Below are positions 36,336-45,849 of a stretch of 64,000 bases of DNA, one piece after another (the first letter of the stretch is position 1; every line of letters begins with the position of its first letter). This stretch comes from Effrenium voratum. Lineage: Eukaryota > Sar > Dinophyceae > Suessiales > Symbiodiniaceae. Under the pieces are notes generated by a model, which did no database searches, was not told the DNA's origin, and saw only the letters and a list, made by a program, of their open reading frames with translations. A program made the translations under genes and the position numbers. The stretch spans positions 17,424 through 81,423 of the forward strand of contig CAUJNA010001418.1 of assembly GCA_963377175.1 (NCBI GenBank), read 5' to 3'.

Positions 36336-39056
36336 CTATGCCTTGGCTTTTGGGAGCACAGGAGCGGCATCAGGTCCACCGGGTTTCCCCTTTCTGCCCT
36401 TGCCACCCTGGTTCTCCTGTTTGCCAGTTGCTGGAGCCGCATCCTCCCCGCCTGACTTCATCATCGACTTGACCGATTTCTCCTTCATGTCGAGCATCAG
36501 GTCTTCCCGATCTGCCTTGATCTGATAGTCGATCAACGCCAATAAGAATTCATTCGTCTTCTGAGGATGCTTGTCCGGTAATCTATGGTAGGCATTGAGG
36601 CCGAACTCCATCTTCTTGCTCCCTTTGATCTTCCTGTAAAGGATGTCTCTGAGAGCCAGCGTACTGGGTCTGTCCTCGCTCCTCATCTTCAGCAGCAAAT
36701 CATACCATTTGTTCCTGAACATGACCAAGTTCTTGTCGCCAGGAAAGTCAAGGTTGAATAGATGCTCGAGGTGGTAGACAAGATCCGTTCTATCGGAAGT
36801 TCTGAATGATTGCATAACTAATGCCACCAACTCTCGTCCCTTCACGATCACCCCTTGTTGATGTCGTAGTTCAGAGTGTCGTGTAGCGTCGAGGTATACG
36901 TCCTTGGCTTCGTCAGGTGCTTGTTTCAGCATGTTCTGCATGCCCATGGCCATCTTAATATCTATCGTAGCAAATCTGTCGCCACCTGAATCGCTAAGCA
37001 AATCCAGGTCTGGGTTCAACCCAAGAGCCTGCTCCAGCCATTTCGTCCATGCGTCGGTATCTGGATCCGCACATGCGCTCAGAACATTCATCAGCCGTTG
37101 CATCTTCCAGGTATCAAGTTGATGGATCTTTGGCCAGGCCGGAATAGATACTCTCTCGGCCTCTTTCCTCGAGATTCTCGGTCGATCATTCTTGATCTCT
37201 CGGTTATCTCTCGATCTCCTTCGTCTCCTCCGTGTCCGATCGTCTTCTTCCTCTTCTACTTCCTCGTCTTCTTCATCTCCTTCGTCGTCGTCATCCTCAT
37301 CCTCATCATCGGGTGGATCATCCGGAGGTCCTCCTCCGCCACCAGCGAGGCTCAACTGACGTCGACCCGCTCCCTGCCCATTCCCATTTGGCGGGAATCC
37401 ACCGTAATCCAATGGGGGCGTAGTACCGTTGTTTCCCCCCCCATCACCACCACCAGTCGTAGTAGTGGATTGTGGGACATGCCCAACCACCCCTTGCATC
37501 TGGGATAGGTGTACATCGATCATTGGATCACCGAAAGACGGAAAGAGGATCGAACCTGGCATCAGCGACGAATTAGGGATTTGATTTGAAGACGATGACG
37601 GGACTGACCCCGCCACCTTCTTGTCTATCCTATTTGAATTAGCCTGGGTTCCTCCCTCAGCGCGTTTCACTACTGCTCGTTCACGATGTCCATCTTTGCT
37701 GCTGGAGGCTTCCTGTGTCTCCAGCTTCTTGTGCGCACGTAGTTCCTCGTTGTCAGCGTCGAGTTGGCGTACAAAACTCTCTTCTTGCTTGAGCGTCGCC
37801 TCTCTTTCCTTCAGTTGTCCCTGAAGCTCATGCATCTCCTCGAGGTACTCATCGTACATTCCCGTAGCTGTCAATCTCCAGTACTCAGCCTCCTTCGACT
37901 TCTCGTCCATCGTGCACCGTTCCTCTTGTTTCTCTTCTTTGACCTGGGCTAACTCCAAGATCGCATCTCGACGATGACCACCTTCGACAGCAATCATCTG
38001 GTCCTTCATCGACACGTCGGATTCATACTGTTTGACGATCTCTTCCTTTTCGCGAAGCAAGCAATCTGCTCTCTTCGACTCTTGTTCCGCAAATACTGTA
38101 ACGTCATTCAGTCTCGCCATCAGCTGTTCCCTGGAGTCCTCCATAGAGTACGTCTCGGGGCGCTTTACGAGTGCGTGCTCCAACTGTGATTTCAGACTTT
38201 GGACCATCTCCTCCTCGTTGAACTTCTCGATAGATGTAGAAGATTCTATGCCTCTGATCTGTTGCTGATAAACTGATATCTGTTTTGAAGCCTCACGGTG
38301 TATCTGGTTTGCACGTATAGCTGATTCCTGCGCGGCCGACTTCTCGCTTGCCATGTAGGATTTCATCAATGCAATCTCCCGCTTCTGCTCCATGATAGTT
38401 CCTTCAGCTTGTCTCATCTGTTGCATTATAATATTCGACTCCATGTCTTTCTTCTCCCCGTACTGAAATGCGTTCATTTCCACCTTGCGCATCTGTTGGG
38501 CTTCTTCCTCAAACTTGCGCCATGCCTCAGCCATGTGGTGTTGGTGGTGTCTCACTAGATGTCCCGACTGCTTGCTGGCAATCTCGCATCGTCTTTCCAG
38601 CTCCTGGATCCGTATGGTGCTTCCATAGTCTTCTTGGTTAAGATTCGCCATTGCTGCCGACATTTCATCAAGTGTCTTTTGATATTCCCCGATCTCCACC
38701 TCCATCTTATTCTTCTCTTTGATCACGGCGCGAAAATCTGCACTGGTGGGTGATTTTGACCTCCCACCCATCGATGTCGATCTCACGCCCTTCTGCGACG
38801 TCCGTGGTGTCGCAGGCGAAGATGATGATCTTCTCGGTGGGGATTCTCTTTTCTTCGACTCCTGATGAACATCGATCTGCTTCCATGATCTTGTGGGAGT
38901 AGATATGTCGCTGAATAGCGCGGAACCTCCGCTCCCAGGTTCGTCCTGTGAAACTGCAACCATATCCATCACCGCAGGAAGAGCCATCAATCCATTGGAT
39001 CCCTCTGAGCTGCTGTTCCCAAAAGTTGCAGTACTTGGGCTCGCCGAAGACGCCAT
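36336..39056 (-). pseudogene. gag of element B (906 codons; coiled coil, acidic linker, capsid-like domain)
   Basis: ATG at 39056, 98 bp inside the 5' LTR. Unlike element A, this copy is open through the coiled-coil part, Gly/Pro linker, Asp/Glu run, Arg-rich patch and capsid-like part, and stops at a TAG (36336-36338) just before the CCCH zinc fingers. Element A has an ACG-derived Thr there, so the stop is a mutation. The intact arrangement would be one gag-pol frame with no frameshift signal. A coiled-coil N-terminus of about 450 residues is unusual for copia Gag. Confidence 0.8.
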
Positions 39057-39154
39057 TGTACTGTGTAGGTTATCGTTCCTTTATTGTCCCTGTACCCGCA
39101 ATAAACCAGCTGTCTCCCAGTCCAGTGTAGAGCTTGTAGTTACGGCTGATAACC
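39057..39154 (-). other. Leader between 5' LTR and gag of element B
   Basis: 98 bp, nearly identical to 10029-10126. The same GGTTATCAGCC follows the LTR on the - strand. Confidence 0.4.
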
Positions 39155-39526
39155 TGTCAAGAGACGGCATGGTGACGTCCCGTGGGACGCTATGCACCGA
39201 ACCCTCAAGCTGTAATACCAACCACGTAGAAAGGTGTATACGGACGATGCCGTTATAGCCGAACCCGTGTAAACGTTGTAAGGGAGAAGGAATGATAGCT
39301 ACAACAGTAGTCCTGACAATGCAGCGCATGCCGAAGTGTTTATTCGCTCTCAAAAATCCGATACACGAAGTAATGCCAGTCACACAACAATCAGAGTGAA
39401 CCACAATTGTCTCTTGAGCAAATGTCGAATCAATGGGAACTGGGAATCAAAGCACCAAACAAGGACCTCAGAACAGCTAACACCCAATTTCGGCACGGGC
39501 CTAGAGGGTGTGAAGTTTCACTAACA
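39155..39526 (-). repeat. 5' LTR of element B
   Basis: Begins on the + strand TGTCAAGAGACGG, and the first 170 bp match the other LTRs well. From about 39330 outward it carries many single-base insertions (such as the stretch around 39350-39440), and the adjoining satellite to about 39770 is similarly noisy. The spliced-leader-like site is degraded here. Confidence 0.8.
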
Positions 39527-41950
39527 GATCCAAGCGGAAAAATGAAGTTAGACAAAACCGTTTCAGTAAGAAATCACTCCAGAGATCTAGAGAATAATCC
39601 GGCGGGCGAGGAAGTAGGAAACAAAAGCGTTTCAGAATTCCACACTTAGAAGCTAAAAAAGATCGCAACGGCACATGAGTTTGACAAAAACGTTTCAGAA
39701 ATCAAACTTCAGAAGAACTAGAGAATCCGGCGGCGCGGAGTTATAAAGAACCAAAAGCGGCAAAAGCGTTCAGAATTCACACTAGAGCTATAGAGATCCA
39801 ACGGCAAATGAGTTAGACAAAGCCGTTCCGAAATCACATCAGAGATCTAGAGATCCGGCGGCGAGGGGGTTAGACAAAAGCGTTCAGAATTCACACTAGA
39901 GCTATAGAGATCCAACGGCAAATGAGTTAGACAAAACCGTTCAGAAATCACGTCAGAGATCTAGAGATCCGGCGGCGAGGGGTTAGACAAAAGCGTTCAG
40001 AATTCACACTAGAGCTATAGAGATCCAACGGCAAATGAGTTAGACAAAACCGTTCAGAAATCACGTCAGAGATCTAGAGATCCGGCGGCGAGGGAGTTAG
40101 ACAAAAGCGTTCAGAATTCACACTAGATCTATAGAGATCCAACGGCAAATGAGTTAGACAAAACCGTTCAGAAATCACATCAGAGATCTAGAGATCCGGC
40201 GGCGAGGGAGTTAGACAAAAGCGTTCAGAATTCACACTAGAGCTATAGAGATCCAACGGCAAAGGAGTTAGACAAAACCGTTCAGAAATCACGTCAGAGA
40301 TCTAGAGATCCGGCGGCGAGGGAGTTAGACAAAAGCGTTCAGAATTCACACTAGAGCTAGAGAGATCCAACGGCAAATGAGTTAGACAAAACCGTTCAGA
40401 AATCACATCAGAGATCTAGAGATCCGGCGGCGAGGGAGTTAGACAAAAGCGTTCAGAATTCACACTAGAGCAATAGAGATCCAACGGCAAATGAGTTAGA
40501 CAAAACCGTTCAGAAATCACGTCAGAGATCTAGAGATCCGGCGGCGAGGGAGTTAGACAAAAGCGTTCAGAACTCACACTAGAGCTATAGAGATCCAACG
40601 GCAAATGAGTTAGACAAAACCGTTCGGAAATCACGTCAGAGATCTAGAGATCCGGCGGCGAGGGAGTTAGACAAAAGCGTTCAGAATTCACACTAGAGCT
40701 ATAGAGATCCAACGGCAAATGAGTTAGACAAAACCGTTCAGAAATCACATCAGAGATCTAGAGATCCGCTGGCGAGGGAGTTAGACAAAAGCGTTCAGAA
40801 TTCACACTAGAGCTATAGAGATCCAAACGCAAATGAGTTAGACAAAACCGTTCAGAAATCACATCAGAGATCTAGAGATCCGGCGGCGAGGGAGTTAGAC
40901 AAAAGCGTTCAGAATTCACACTAGAGCTATAGAGATCCAACGGCAAATGAGTTAGACAAACAAAAGCCGTTACAAAATCAAACGTCAGAGAACTATGAGA
41001 ATCCGGCCGGCGCGGCGAGGAAGAGTTAGCACACAAAAAGCCGTTTCAGAAATTCCCACTAGAGCTATAAGATCCAACGCAAAAAAATGAAGTTAGACAA
41101 AACCCGTTGCAGAAAATCCTACGTCAGAGATCTAGAGATCCGGGCGGCGAGGAGTTTAGACAAAAAGTCGACAAAACCAATTACAGAAAAATCTACGTCA
41201 GAGATGCTAGGAACATCCGCGGCGAGGTGAGTTAGACAAAAAGCGTTCAGAATTCACACTAGAGCTATAGAGATCCAACGGCAAATGAGTTAGACAAAAA
41301 CGTTCAGAAATCACAACAGAGATCTAGAGATCCGGCGGCGAGGGAGTTAGACAAAAGCGTTCAGAATTCACACTAGAGCTATAGAGATCCAACGGCAAAT
41401 GAGTTAGACAAAACCGTTCAGAAATCACATCAGATATCTAGAGATCCGGCGGCGAGGGAGTTTGACAAAAGCGTTCAGAATTCACACTAGAGCTATAGAG
41501 ATCCAACGGCAAATGAGTTAGACAAAACCGTTCAGAAATCACATCAGAGATCTAGAGACCCGGCGTCGAGGGAGTTAGACAAAAGCGTTCAGAATTCACA
41601 CTAGAGCTATAGAGATCCAACGGCAAATGAGTTAGACAAAGCCGTTCAGAAATCACATCAGAGATCTAGAGATCCGGCGGCGAGGGAGAGTTAGACAAAA
41701 GCGTTCAGAATTCACACTAGAGCTATAGAGATCCAACGGCAAATGAGTTAGACAAAACCGTTCAGAAATCACACCAGAGATCTAGAGAACCGGCGGCGAG
41801 GGAGTTAGACAAAAGCGTTCAGAATTCACACTAGAGCTATAGAGATCCAACGGCAAATGAGTTAGACAAAACCGTTCAGAAACCACGTCAGAGATCTAGA
41901 GATCCGGCGGCGAGAGAGTTAGACAAAAGCGTTCAGAATTCACACTAGAG
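39527..41950 (+). repeat. Satellite array 2 (same orientation as array 1)
   Basis: About 21 copies of the 114-bp dimer. The first 250 bp and the stretch 40950-41240 are full of indels, and the rest is regular. The array stops after CACACTAGAG at 41950, where the virus-like element begins. Confidence 0.97.
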
Positions 41951-42439
41951 TTAGGACAGGCCATGCGCAACTTTTTTCGGACTCAAAAGTCTAGGGTCTA
42001 CCCTAGGGTTTTTTGCATTTTTTGAATAAGCGCCTCAAAACAGCCATTTTAAAACATTTTTTGAAACAGTCTAAACACATTTTGATAAATATTTTTTTAG
42101 TACTGCATACCAAAACAAAAATTGAATTATTTTTTGAAAAATTCAATACACCTAAACATGTCTATTTTCAAAAACACACATTTTCCAAAATATTTTAGAA
42201 AATATATTTTTTTCAAAAGAGATAAATATATATAGCATCTTAAGAAGAATTATTCAATAAGAAACAACATTTTCAATAATTCAATGAGAAGACAAATAAT
42301 TAATCATTTTTCAAAATTTGGATATTCCGGAGTTGCGCATGGCCCACCTTGTAGGATTTTATCTTCAATATATAAAACGCTATACTTACACTATAATTAT
42401 AACATATAAGGGTATAAATGTTATAATCATAGTATGGTT
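41951..42439 (+). repeat. Left terminal inverted repeat of the PLV
   Basis: Matches the reverse complement of 62635-63144 from TTAGGACAGGCCATGCGCAA to the inner end GTTATAATCATAGTATGGTT. There are scattered indels in the outer 130 bp and near identity over the inner 110 bp. The outermost bases (GAGTTAGGACA across the junction) resemble the satellite start GAGTTAGACA, so the exact edge is uncertain by a few bases. Confidence 0.9.
41959..42344. repeat. Sub-element inside the left TIR, bounded by 14-bp inverted repeats
   Basis: GGCCATGCGCAACT at 41959-41972 and its exact complement AGTTGCGCATGGCC at 42331-42344 frame a 386-bp AT-rich stretch without a gene. It has the shape of a MITE or of a recombination module at the virus end. 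Confidence 0.6.
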
Positions 42440-42442
42440 TTA

Positions 42443-43030
42443 TTATTCAGGTTCATCAATAATTAGTATAAACCTTATGTGTTTTACTCCTACAATATTC
42501 ATTGTATCCCTTTCATTATCAATATTTCTACATATTGTTGCAACTGCGTATTCCATTACATCAGTTATATTATCTTGGTCTATAGAACCCATTAAGTGTC
42601 TACCACTATGAAAATCAAAACCATAACTGCTATATTCATCATCCTCAAAATAATTAAAATGATGAAACCTTACACATAAAATTATATCAACTATTATTAT
42701 TGCTTTATAACTTTCATATCCTGCATACTTATCTATTAAGCTATCTATTTCATTCCCTTCTTCCATAACTATATCTTCAATACTTTCAATGCTTAATGGA
42801 ACCTTCCTAGAAACATAATATTGACATATTTGTCTCTTTACTTTATCACCATCTAAATTATTACAGTGCTTCGTTTCCCTTTCTATGTCAGTTTTGTCAA
42901 TTTTATATCTTCTTTGTATTCTCTTCAATGTTTCATTATGATTATGCTTTATTTTCATATATTCTGGCTTGCCATATTTATAGGACATAATATTATTAAT
43001 AACTTCAACTGGTAGCTTTTGAAACTCCAT
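42443..43030 (-). CDS. F-box-like protein of unknown function, left terminal gene of the PLV
   Basis: 195 aa. The N-terminus (LPVEVINNIMSYKYG) resembles the first helices of an F-box. The rest is not recognised. Its stop lies 4 bp from the inner end of the left TIR, and the gene reads outward toward the TIR, mirroring 62112-62636 at the other end. The 29-bp putative early promoter lies 34 bp upstream of the ATG. It may be distantly related to the proteins at 56122 and 62112, which share the L-x(2,3)-I-(I/V)-x-x-I-x-x-Y pattern. Interaction with host ubiquitin ligase would be a guess. Confidence 0.7.
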   Translation of the reverse strand: MEFQKLPVEVINNIMSYKYGKPEYMKIKHNHNETLKRIQRRYKIDKTDIERETKHCNNLDGDKVKRQICQYYVSRKVPLSIESIEDIVMEEGNEIDSLIDKYAGYESYKAIIIVDIILCVRFHHFNYFEDDEYSSYGFDFHSGRHLMGSIDQDNITDVMEYAVATICRNIDNERDTMNIVGVKHIRFILIIDEPE

Positions 43031-43063
43031 TTCTATTATAATATATATATATATATAGTGTTT

Positions 43064-43092
43064 ATTTCTTTAAATACTTTTTTACAAGAAAT
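43064..43092 (-). promoter_or_regulatory. Putative early promoter motif
   Basis: On the - strand ATTTCTTGTAAAA, two A and GTATTTAAAGAAAT, ending 34 bp before the ATG at 43030. The same 29-bp string stands before the genes at 56122 and 62112, and close variants stand before 55471 and 58117. Confidence 0.7.
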
Positions 43093-43105
43093 AAAATTAA
43101 ATATT

Positions 43106-43160
43106 GGAATATACTTATAACATATAATATTTTACATGTTATAATCATAGCATGGTTATA
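43106..43160 (+). repeat. Internal fragment of the TIR inner end
   Basis: ATACTTATAACATATAA followed by ATGTTATAATCATAGCATGG repeats, with a short gap, the inner part of the TIR (42380-42439). The left terminal gene therefore lies between two direct copies of this sequence. Confidence 0.6.
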
Positions 43161-43292
43161 ATCAAAATCATTCCCCGATTCTATCAAAATCATTCCCCGA
43201 TTCTATCAAAATCATTCCCCGATTCTATCAAAATCATTCCCCGATTCTATCAAAATCATTCCCCGATTCTATCAAAATCATTCCCCGATTTC
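43161..43292 (+). repeat. 22-bp tandem repeat, six copies
   Basis: Unit ATCAAAATCATTCCCCGATT plus CT, repeated six times with only the last unit altered, followed by a decayed seventh. It starts directly at the end of the internal TIR fragment. The 63-codon ORF that spans it is a by-product. Confidence 0.9.
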
Positions 43293-43396
43293 TGTCAAAC
43301 TCATCACAGTTTCCAATATCAAACTACTAGGTATTTTATATAGGTCTTGTTGCTAAATAATTCTAATAAATTCATATTATTAGAAATATCTAGATT

Positions 43397-43732
43397 TTAA
43401 TTTCCAACCATTACATATTTATCATCATCGCCCTTAATTAGTTTATAATATTCTAATGTTTGTTCTTTTGGACTTTTGATTTGTCCCTTATTTAACATAT
43501 CGCAGTATTTTTTACGCTTGGTATCATAATCACCGCTAGGTCTGCCTATCCCTTTCTTTTCAAAAATCTTATTCATCTTCTCCTTCTCTTCGTTGCTTTG
43601 TTGTTCGCGTTCAACTGGTTTCATTTTGTCATCAATGGATTTAATCATATCATTTAAGGTTTTGATATTGTTACCAATTAATGTTATCTTCTTCATTAAA
43701 TCATTAACAGTATAATTCTCATTTTCAGACAT
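43397..43732 (-). CDS. Small charged PLV protein, unknown function
   Basis: 111 aa. An N-terminal helical part (residues about 8-60) is followed by a Lys-rich part with a GRPSGDYDTKRKKY motif, which recalls an AT-hook core (GRP) but has a single copy. The core TATTTAAAGA of the early motif is found at 43803-43813 on the - strand, about 70 bp upstream, farther than at the other genes. No family recognised. Confidence 0.6.
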   Translation of the reverse strand: MSENENYTVNDLMKKITLIGNNIKTLNDMIKSIDDKMKPVEREQQSNEEKEKMNKIFEKKGIGRPSGDYDTKRKKYCDMLNKGQIKSPKEQTLEYYKLIKGDDDKYVMVGN

Positions 43733-43812
43733 TACTATATATTTATTTAGATAATTATTTATTTAATTATATATTTATAAAGTGCATTTATGTTAAATCT
43801 ACTCTTTAAATA

Positions 43813-44130
43813 CTAACTTATGTCCCTGTTAAAACTAACATTAATCAAATGTTCGTTAGTTTCAATAACCATATCGCCATCTGTTCTTTTCTGAATATTA
43901 AAATCTTTATCTGTTTTTTTAAAAGAAAACATACATGGGACACAACTAACTTTAACTCCACCTTTCTTATCTACTGTCAATTCATTTTTAAAATTCATTA
44001 TGTGATTACATTTATCACATTTTATAGTCTTACTTTCACCCATTGATTTAACACTTTCTGCTGTTTCTTTCCGTGCTTCAATATCTGGTGTTGGTCTTTC
44101 TTTGCCTTTACTCTTTTTCTTTTTTCCCAT
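43813..44130 (-). CDS. Small zinc-ribbon-like PLV protein
   Basis: 105 aa. A Lys-rich N-terminus (GKKKKSKGKE) is followed by CDKC and, 20-25 residues later, CVPC, the spacing of a zinc ribbon. Likely a nucleic-acid-binding or transcription-related protein, but this is inferred from the ribbon alone. Overlaps the next upstream gene by 23 bp. Confidence 0.6.
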   Translation of the reverse strand: MGKKKKSKGKERPTPDIEARKETAESVKSMGESKTIKCDKCNHIMNFKNELTVDKKGGVKVSCVPCMFSFKKTDKDFNIQKRTDGDMVIETNEHLINVSFNRDIS

Positions 44131-44296
44131 TTATATTAATATTTACATTTTTATTTTTGAGATATTGAATTCCTAACTTAATTATTTCTAATGAATAATA
44201 ACAACATTTTTTTATTTTATTGTCAGTAATTATTACTTGTTCTATATTCTCCATTTCATCTATTATATTAATATAATCTGTATAACTCCTTTTCAT
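44108..44296 (-). CDS. Small PLV ORF, unknown function
   Basis: 62 aa, overlapping its neighbours on both sides (23 bp at 44108-44130 and 4 bp at 44293-44296) in the same orientation, which fits a compact viral gene cluster. Lys/Asn/Ile-rich with an acidic N-terminus. No motif recognised, and it could be spurious. Confidence 0.4.
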   Translation of the reverse strand: MKRSYTDYINIIDEMENIEQVIITDNKIKKCCYYSLEIIKLGIQYLKNKNVNININGKKEKE

Positions 44297-44475
44297 ATTA
44301 AATAATAAGATATTTTTTTTTTCATTTCTGTCTTTCTTTTCTTGTAAAGTTGTTTCATTGTATCGTCTTTATTCCATCTATATTCTACAAAGTTCTGATG
44401 ATATTTTGAATTTAGATGTTTAAATAAATATTTGTCATCATAAGTTTTACAACAATTGCAATGGATAACAGTCAT
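44293..44475 (-). CDS. Small C2H2-type zinc finger protein
   Basis: 60 aa. CNCC, then KTYDDKYLFKH and HLNSKYH, give a C-x2-C...H-x(5)-H pattern typical of short C2H2 fingers found in PLVs and large DNA viruses. The C-terminus is Lys-rich. First gene of a leftward cluster that diverges from the ATPase. Confidence 0.5.
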   Translation of the reverse strand: MTVIHCNCCKTYDDKYLFKHLNSKYHQNFVEYRWNKDDTMKQLYKKRKTEMKKKISYYLI

Positions 44476-44602
44476 ATAATAATAAGATAAAATAATTATT
44501 TAAATTATTTAATCTTATTATTTTCATGCATAATAGAATATTGGTGGGGCACAGCACTTGGGGTTTTCATTGCACACGCGAGCAAGACACAAAACTAATT
44601 AT

Positions 44603-44709
44603 CTTCAATGCTTATTGATTGAAGCAATGGACACCTGTTCCATTATGTTATTCACCGCCACTCATAACATAATGATGGTCGCGTTAGCACGCGAGGCTCG
44701 TTCCTCGCG
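44603..44709. other. Cluster of three hairpins in the divergent intergenic region
   Basis: Three perfect inverted repeats within 107 bp: CTTCAAT/ATTGAAG (44603-44624, 7-bp stem), CATTATGTTAT/ATAACATAATG (44641-44674, 11-bp stem, 12-nt loop) and CGCGAGG/CCTCGCG (44690-44709, 7-bp GC stem). The stretch 44540-44715 is also much more GC-rich than the rest of the element. The gap from 44476 to 44773 holds no convincing gene. Confidence 0.6.
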
Positions 44710-44773
44710 TCCATTTAATATTAATTACAAGTTAATTTTTAATATAATTTTCTATATTTCTTTAATATCAACT

Positions 44774-45538
44774 ATGACAGATGTCCCAATAATAAAACCA
44801 ATAAACATAACTGAATATGAATTCAAACAATCTAAATATGAGCACGTGCCAAAATTACCATTTAGAAGTATTATAGTTGCGAGTTCGACGGGAGGAAAAA
44901 CAGTTTTAGTTCAGAATCTTATTTTAAATGTTTATAGAAATTCATTTGCAAGAATATTTATATTTTCCCCCAGCGTTCATAATGACCCAACTTTTACAGA
45001 AGTTAAAAAATACATCAGGGATGAATTGCACGTGGATGATGAAAAAGAACAAATTTATTTTGATAATTATAATCCAAGTGATATAGAAAATGTAATTGAA
45101 AGACAGAAGAAAATAATTAATTATATGAAATCTAAAAAGATAAAGAAACTACATTCAATATTAATCGTTATAGATGACCACGCAGACGACCCTAAATTTG
45201 TTAGATATAGTAAATTATTACACGGACTTTTTACAAGAGGCAGGCACGATGCAGTAAGTGTAATTTGTTCAACACAAAAATATAATGTTTTAGCGCCTAT
45301 CATTCGTTTAAATGCCAGTTCATTATATATTTTTAGGTTGAAAAATGCCAGTGAGTTAATGAGTTTTATTGAAGAAAATAGCGCCATTGTTGATAAACAG
45401 CAATTATTAGATATGTACCATCAAGCCGTTAATTTTGCTCCATATTCTTTTTTCTACGTGAATATGAATTCAAAAGACATTAACAAAATGTTTCATATCA
45501 ATTTTGAACAGGCATTTCAAATTACAAATGATGAATAA
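44774..45538 (+). CDS. DNA-packaging ATPase (A32/FtsK-HerA type)
   Basis: 254 aa from the ATG at 44774. The frame is open further upstream to 44558, but that part crosses the hairpin cluster and looks non-coding. Walker A is ASSTGGKT (residues 36-43), Walker B is ILIVIDD (129-135), and a sensor-like VICSTQ follows near 164. Length and motifs match the genome-packaging ATPase that PLVs, virophages, Polintons and NCLDVs use to pump DNA into the capsid. It is followed 30 bp later by a small gene on the same strand. Confidence 0.92.
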   Translation: MTDVPIIKPINITEYEFKQSKYEHVPKLPFRSIIVASSTGGKTVLVQNLILNVYRNSFARIFIFSPSVHNDPTFTEVKKYIRDELHVDDEKEQIYFDNYNPSDIENVIERQKKIINYMKSKKIKKLHSILIVIDDHADDPKFVRYSKLLHGLFTRGRHDAVSVICSTQKYNVLAPIIRLNASSLYIFRLKNASELMSFIEENSAIVDKQQLLDMYHQAVNFAPYSFFYVNMNSKDINKMFHINFEQAFQITNDE

Positions 45539-45568
45539 AGATATTCTAACTTAATATAATATAATAAT

Positions 45569-45817
45569 ATGCCAATGAAACTATGTAGATGTGGTGGATT
45601 GTATCGTAGAGGTAATTATAATTTTCATACTAATAAACTTTATAAGGCATTGAAGAGGAGGGCAACGGACGAGGAATTATTAAGATTTCAAAATAATTTT
45701 GTTGATGAAGACGCTTCGCCAGAGGCTCGCGAGCTTCGCGACGATTTAATAGATGAAACAAATAGCACTGTTTCAACATCAACGCCAAAAAGTGAAAGAA
45801 GTTGTATAAGCAATTGA
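45569..45817 (+). CDS. Small Cys/His protein with a palindrome-derived insertion
   Basis: 82 aa. The N-terminus has CRCGG...NFHTN, a possible small zinc-binding motif. Residues about 51-58 are encoded by a GC-rich palindromic stretch (45722-45741, TCGCGAGCTTCGCGA core) quite unlike the surrounding AT-rich sequence. It resembles the third hairpin at 44690. No family recognised. Confidence 0.55.
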   Translation: MPMKLCRCGGLYRRGNYNFHTNKLYKALKRRATDEELLRFQNNFVDEDASPEARELRDDLIDETNSTVSTSTPKSERSCISN

Positions 45818-45820
45818 TAG

Positions 45821-45841
45821 CATTAAGCCATTGGCTTAATG
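45821..45841. terminator. Hairpin between convergent genes
   Basis: CATTAAGCC and GGCTTAATG form a 9-bp stem with a 3-nt loop in the 32 bp between the ends of 45569-45817 (+) and 45850-46077 (-). A bidirectional 3'-end signal is the likely role. Confidence 0.6.
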
Positions 45842-45849
45842 TTATTAAT

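Larger units (their letters stand above)
21518..39526 (-). mobile_element. Near-complete 18 kb copia-like LTR retrotransposon (element B)
   Basis: Two LTRs in the same orientation flank gag, PR, IN, RT, RNase H and a long ORF2, all on the - strand. GATCC is found directly outside both LTRs (21513-21517 and 39527-39531), a likely 5-bp target-site duplication in the satellite. The domain order PR-IN-RT-RH places it in Ty1/copia. At 18 kb it is several times the usual copia length, mostly because of ORF2 and a C-terminal extension after RNase H. It carries at least three nonsense codons and two frameshifts. Confidence 0.9.

Noticed and set aside
43161..43292. 63-codon ORF and possible CRISPR at the 22-bp repeats
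   Set aside because: Units are directly adjacent without spacers, and the ORF is just the repeat translated.
44558..44773. N-terminal extension of the packaging ATPase
   Set aside because: The extra 72 codons cross three perfect hairpins, and PLV ATPases normally begin near the ATG at 44774.
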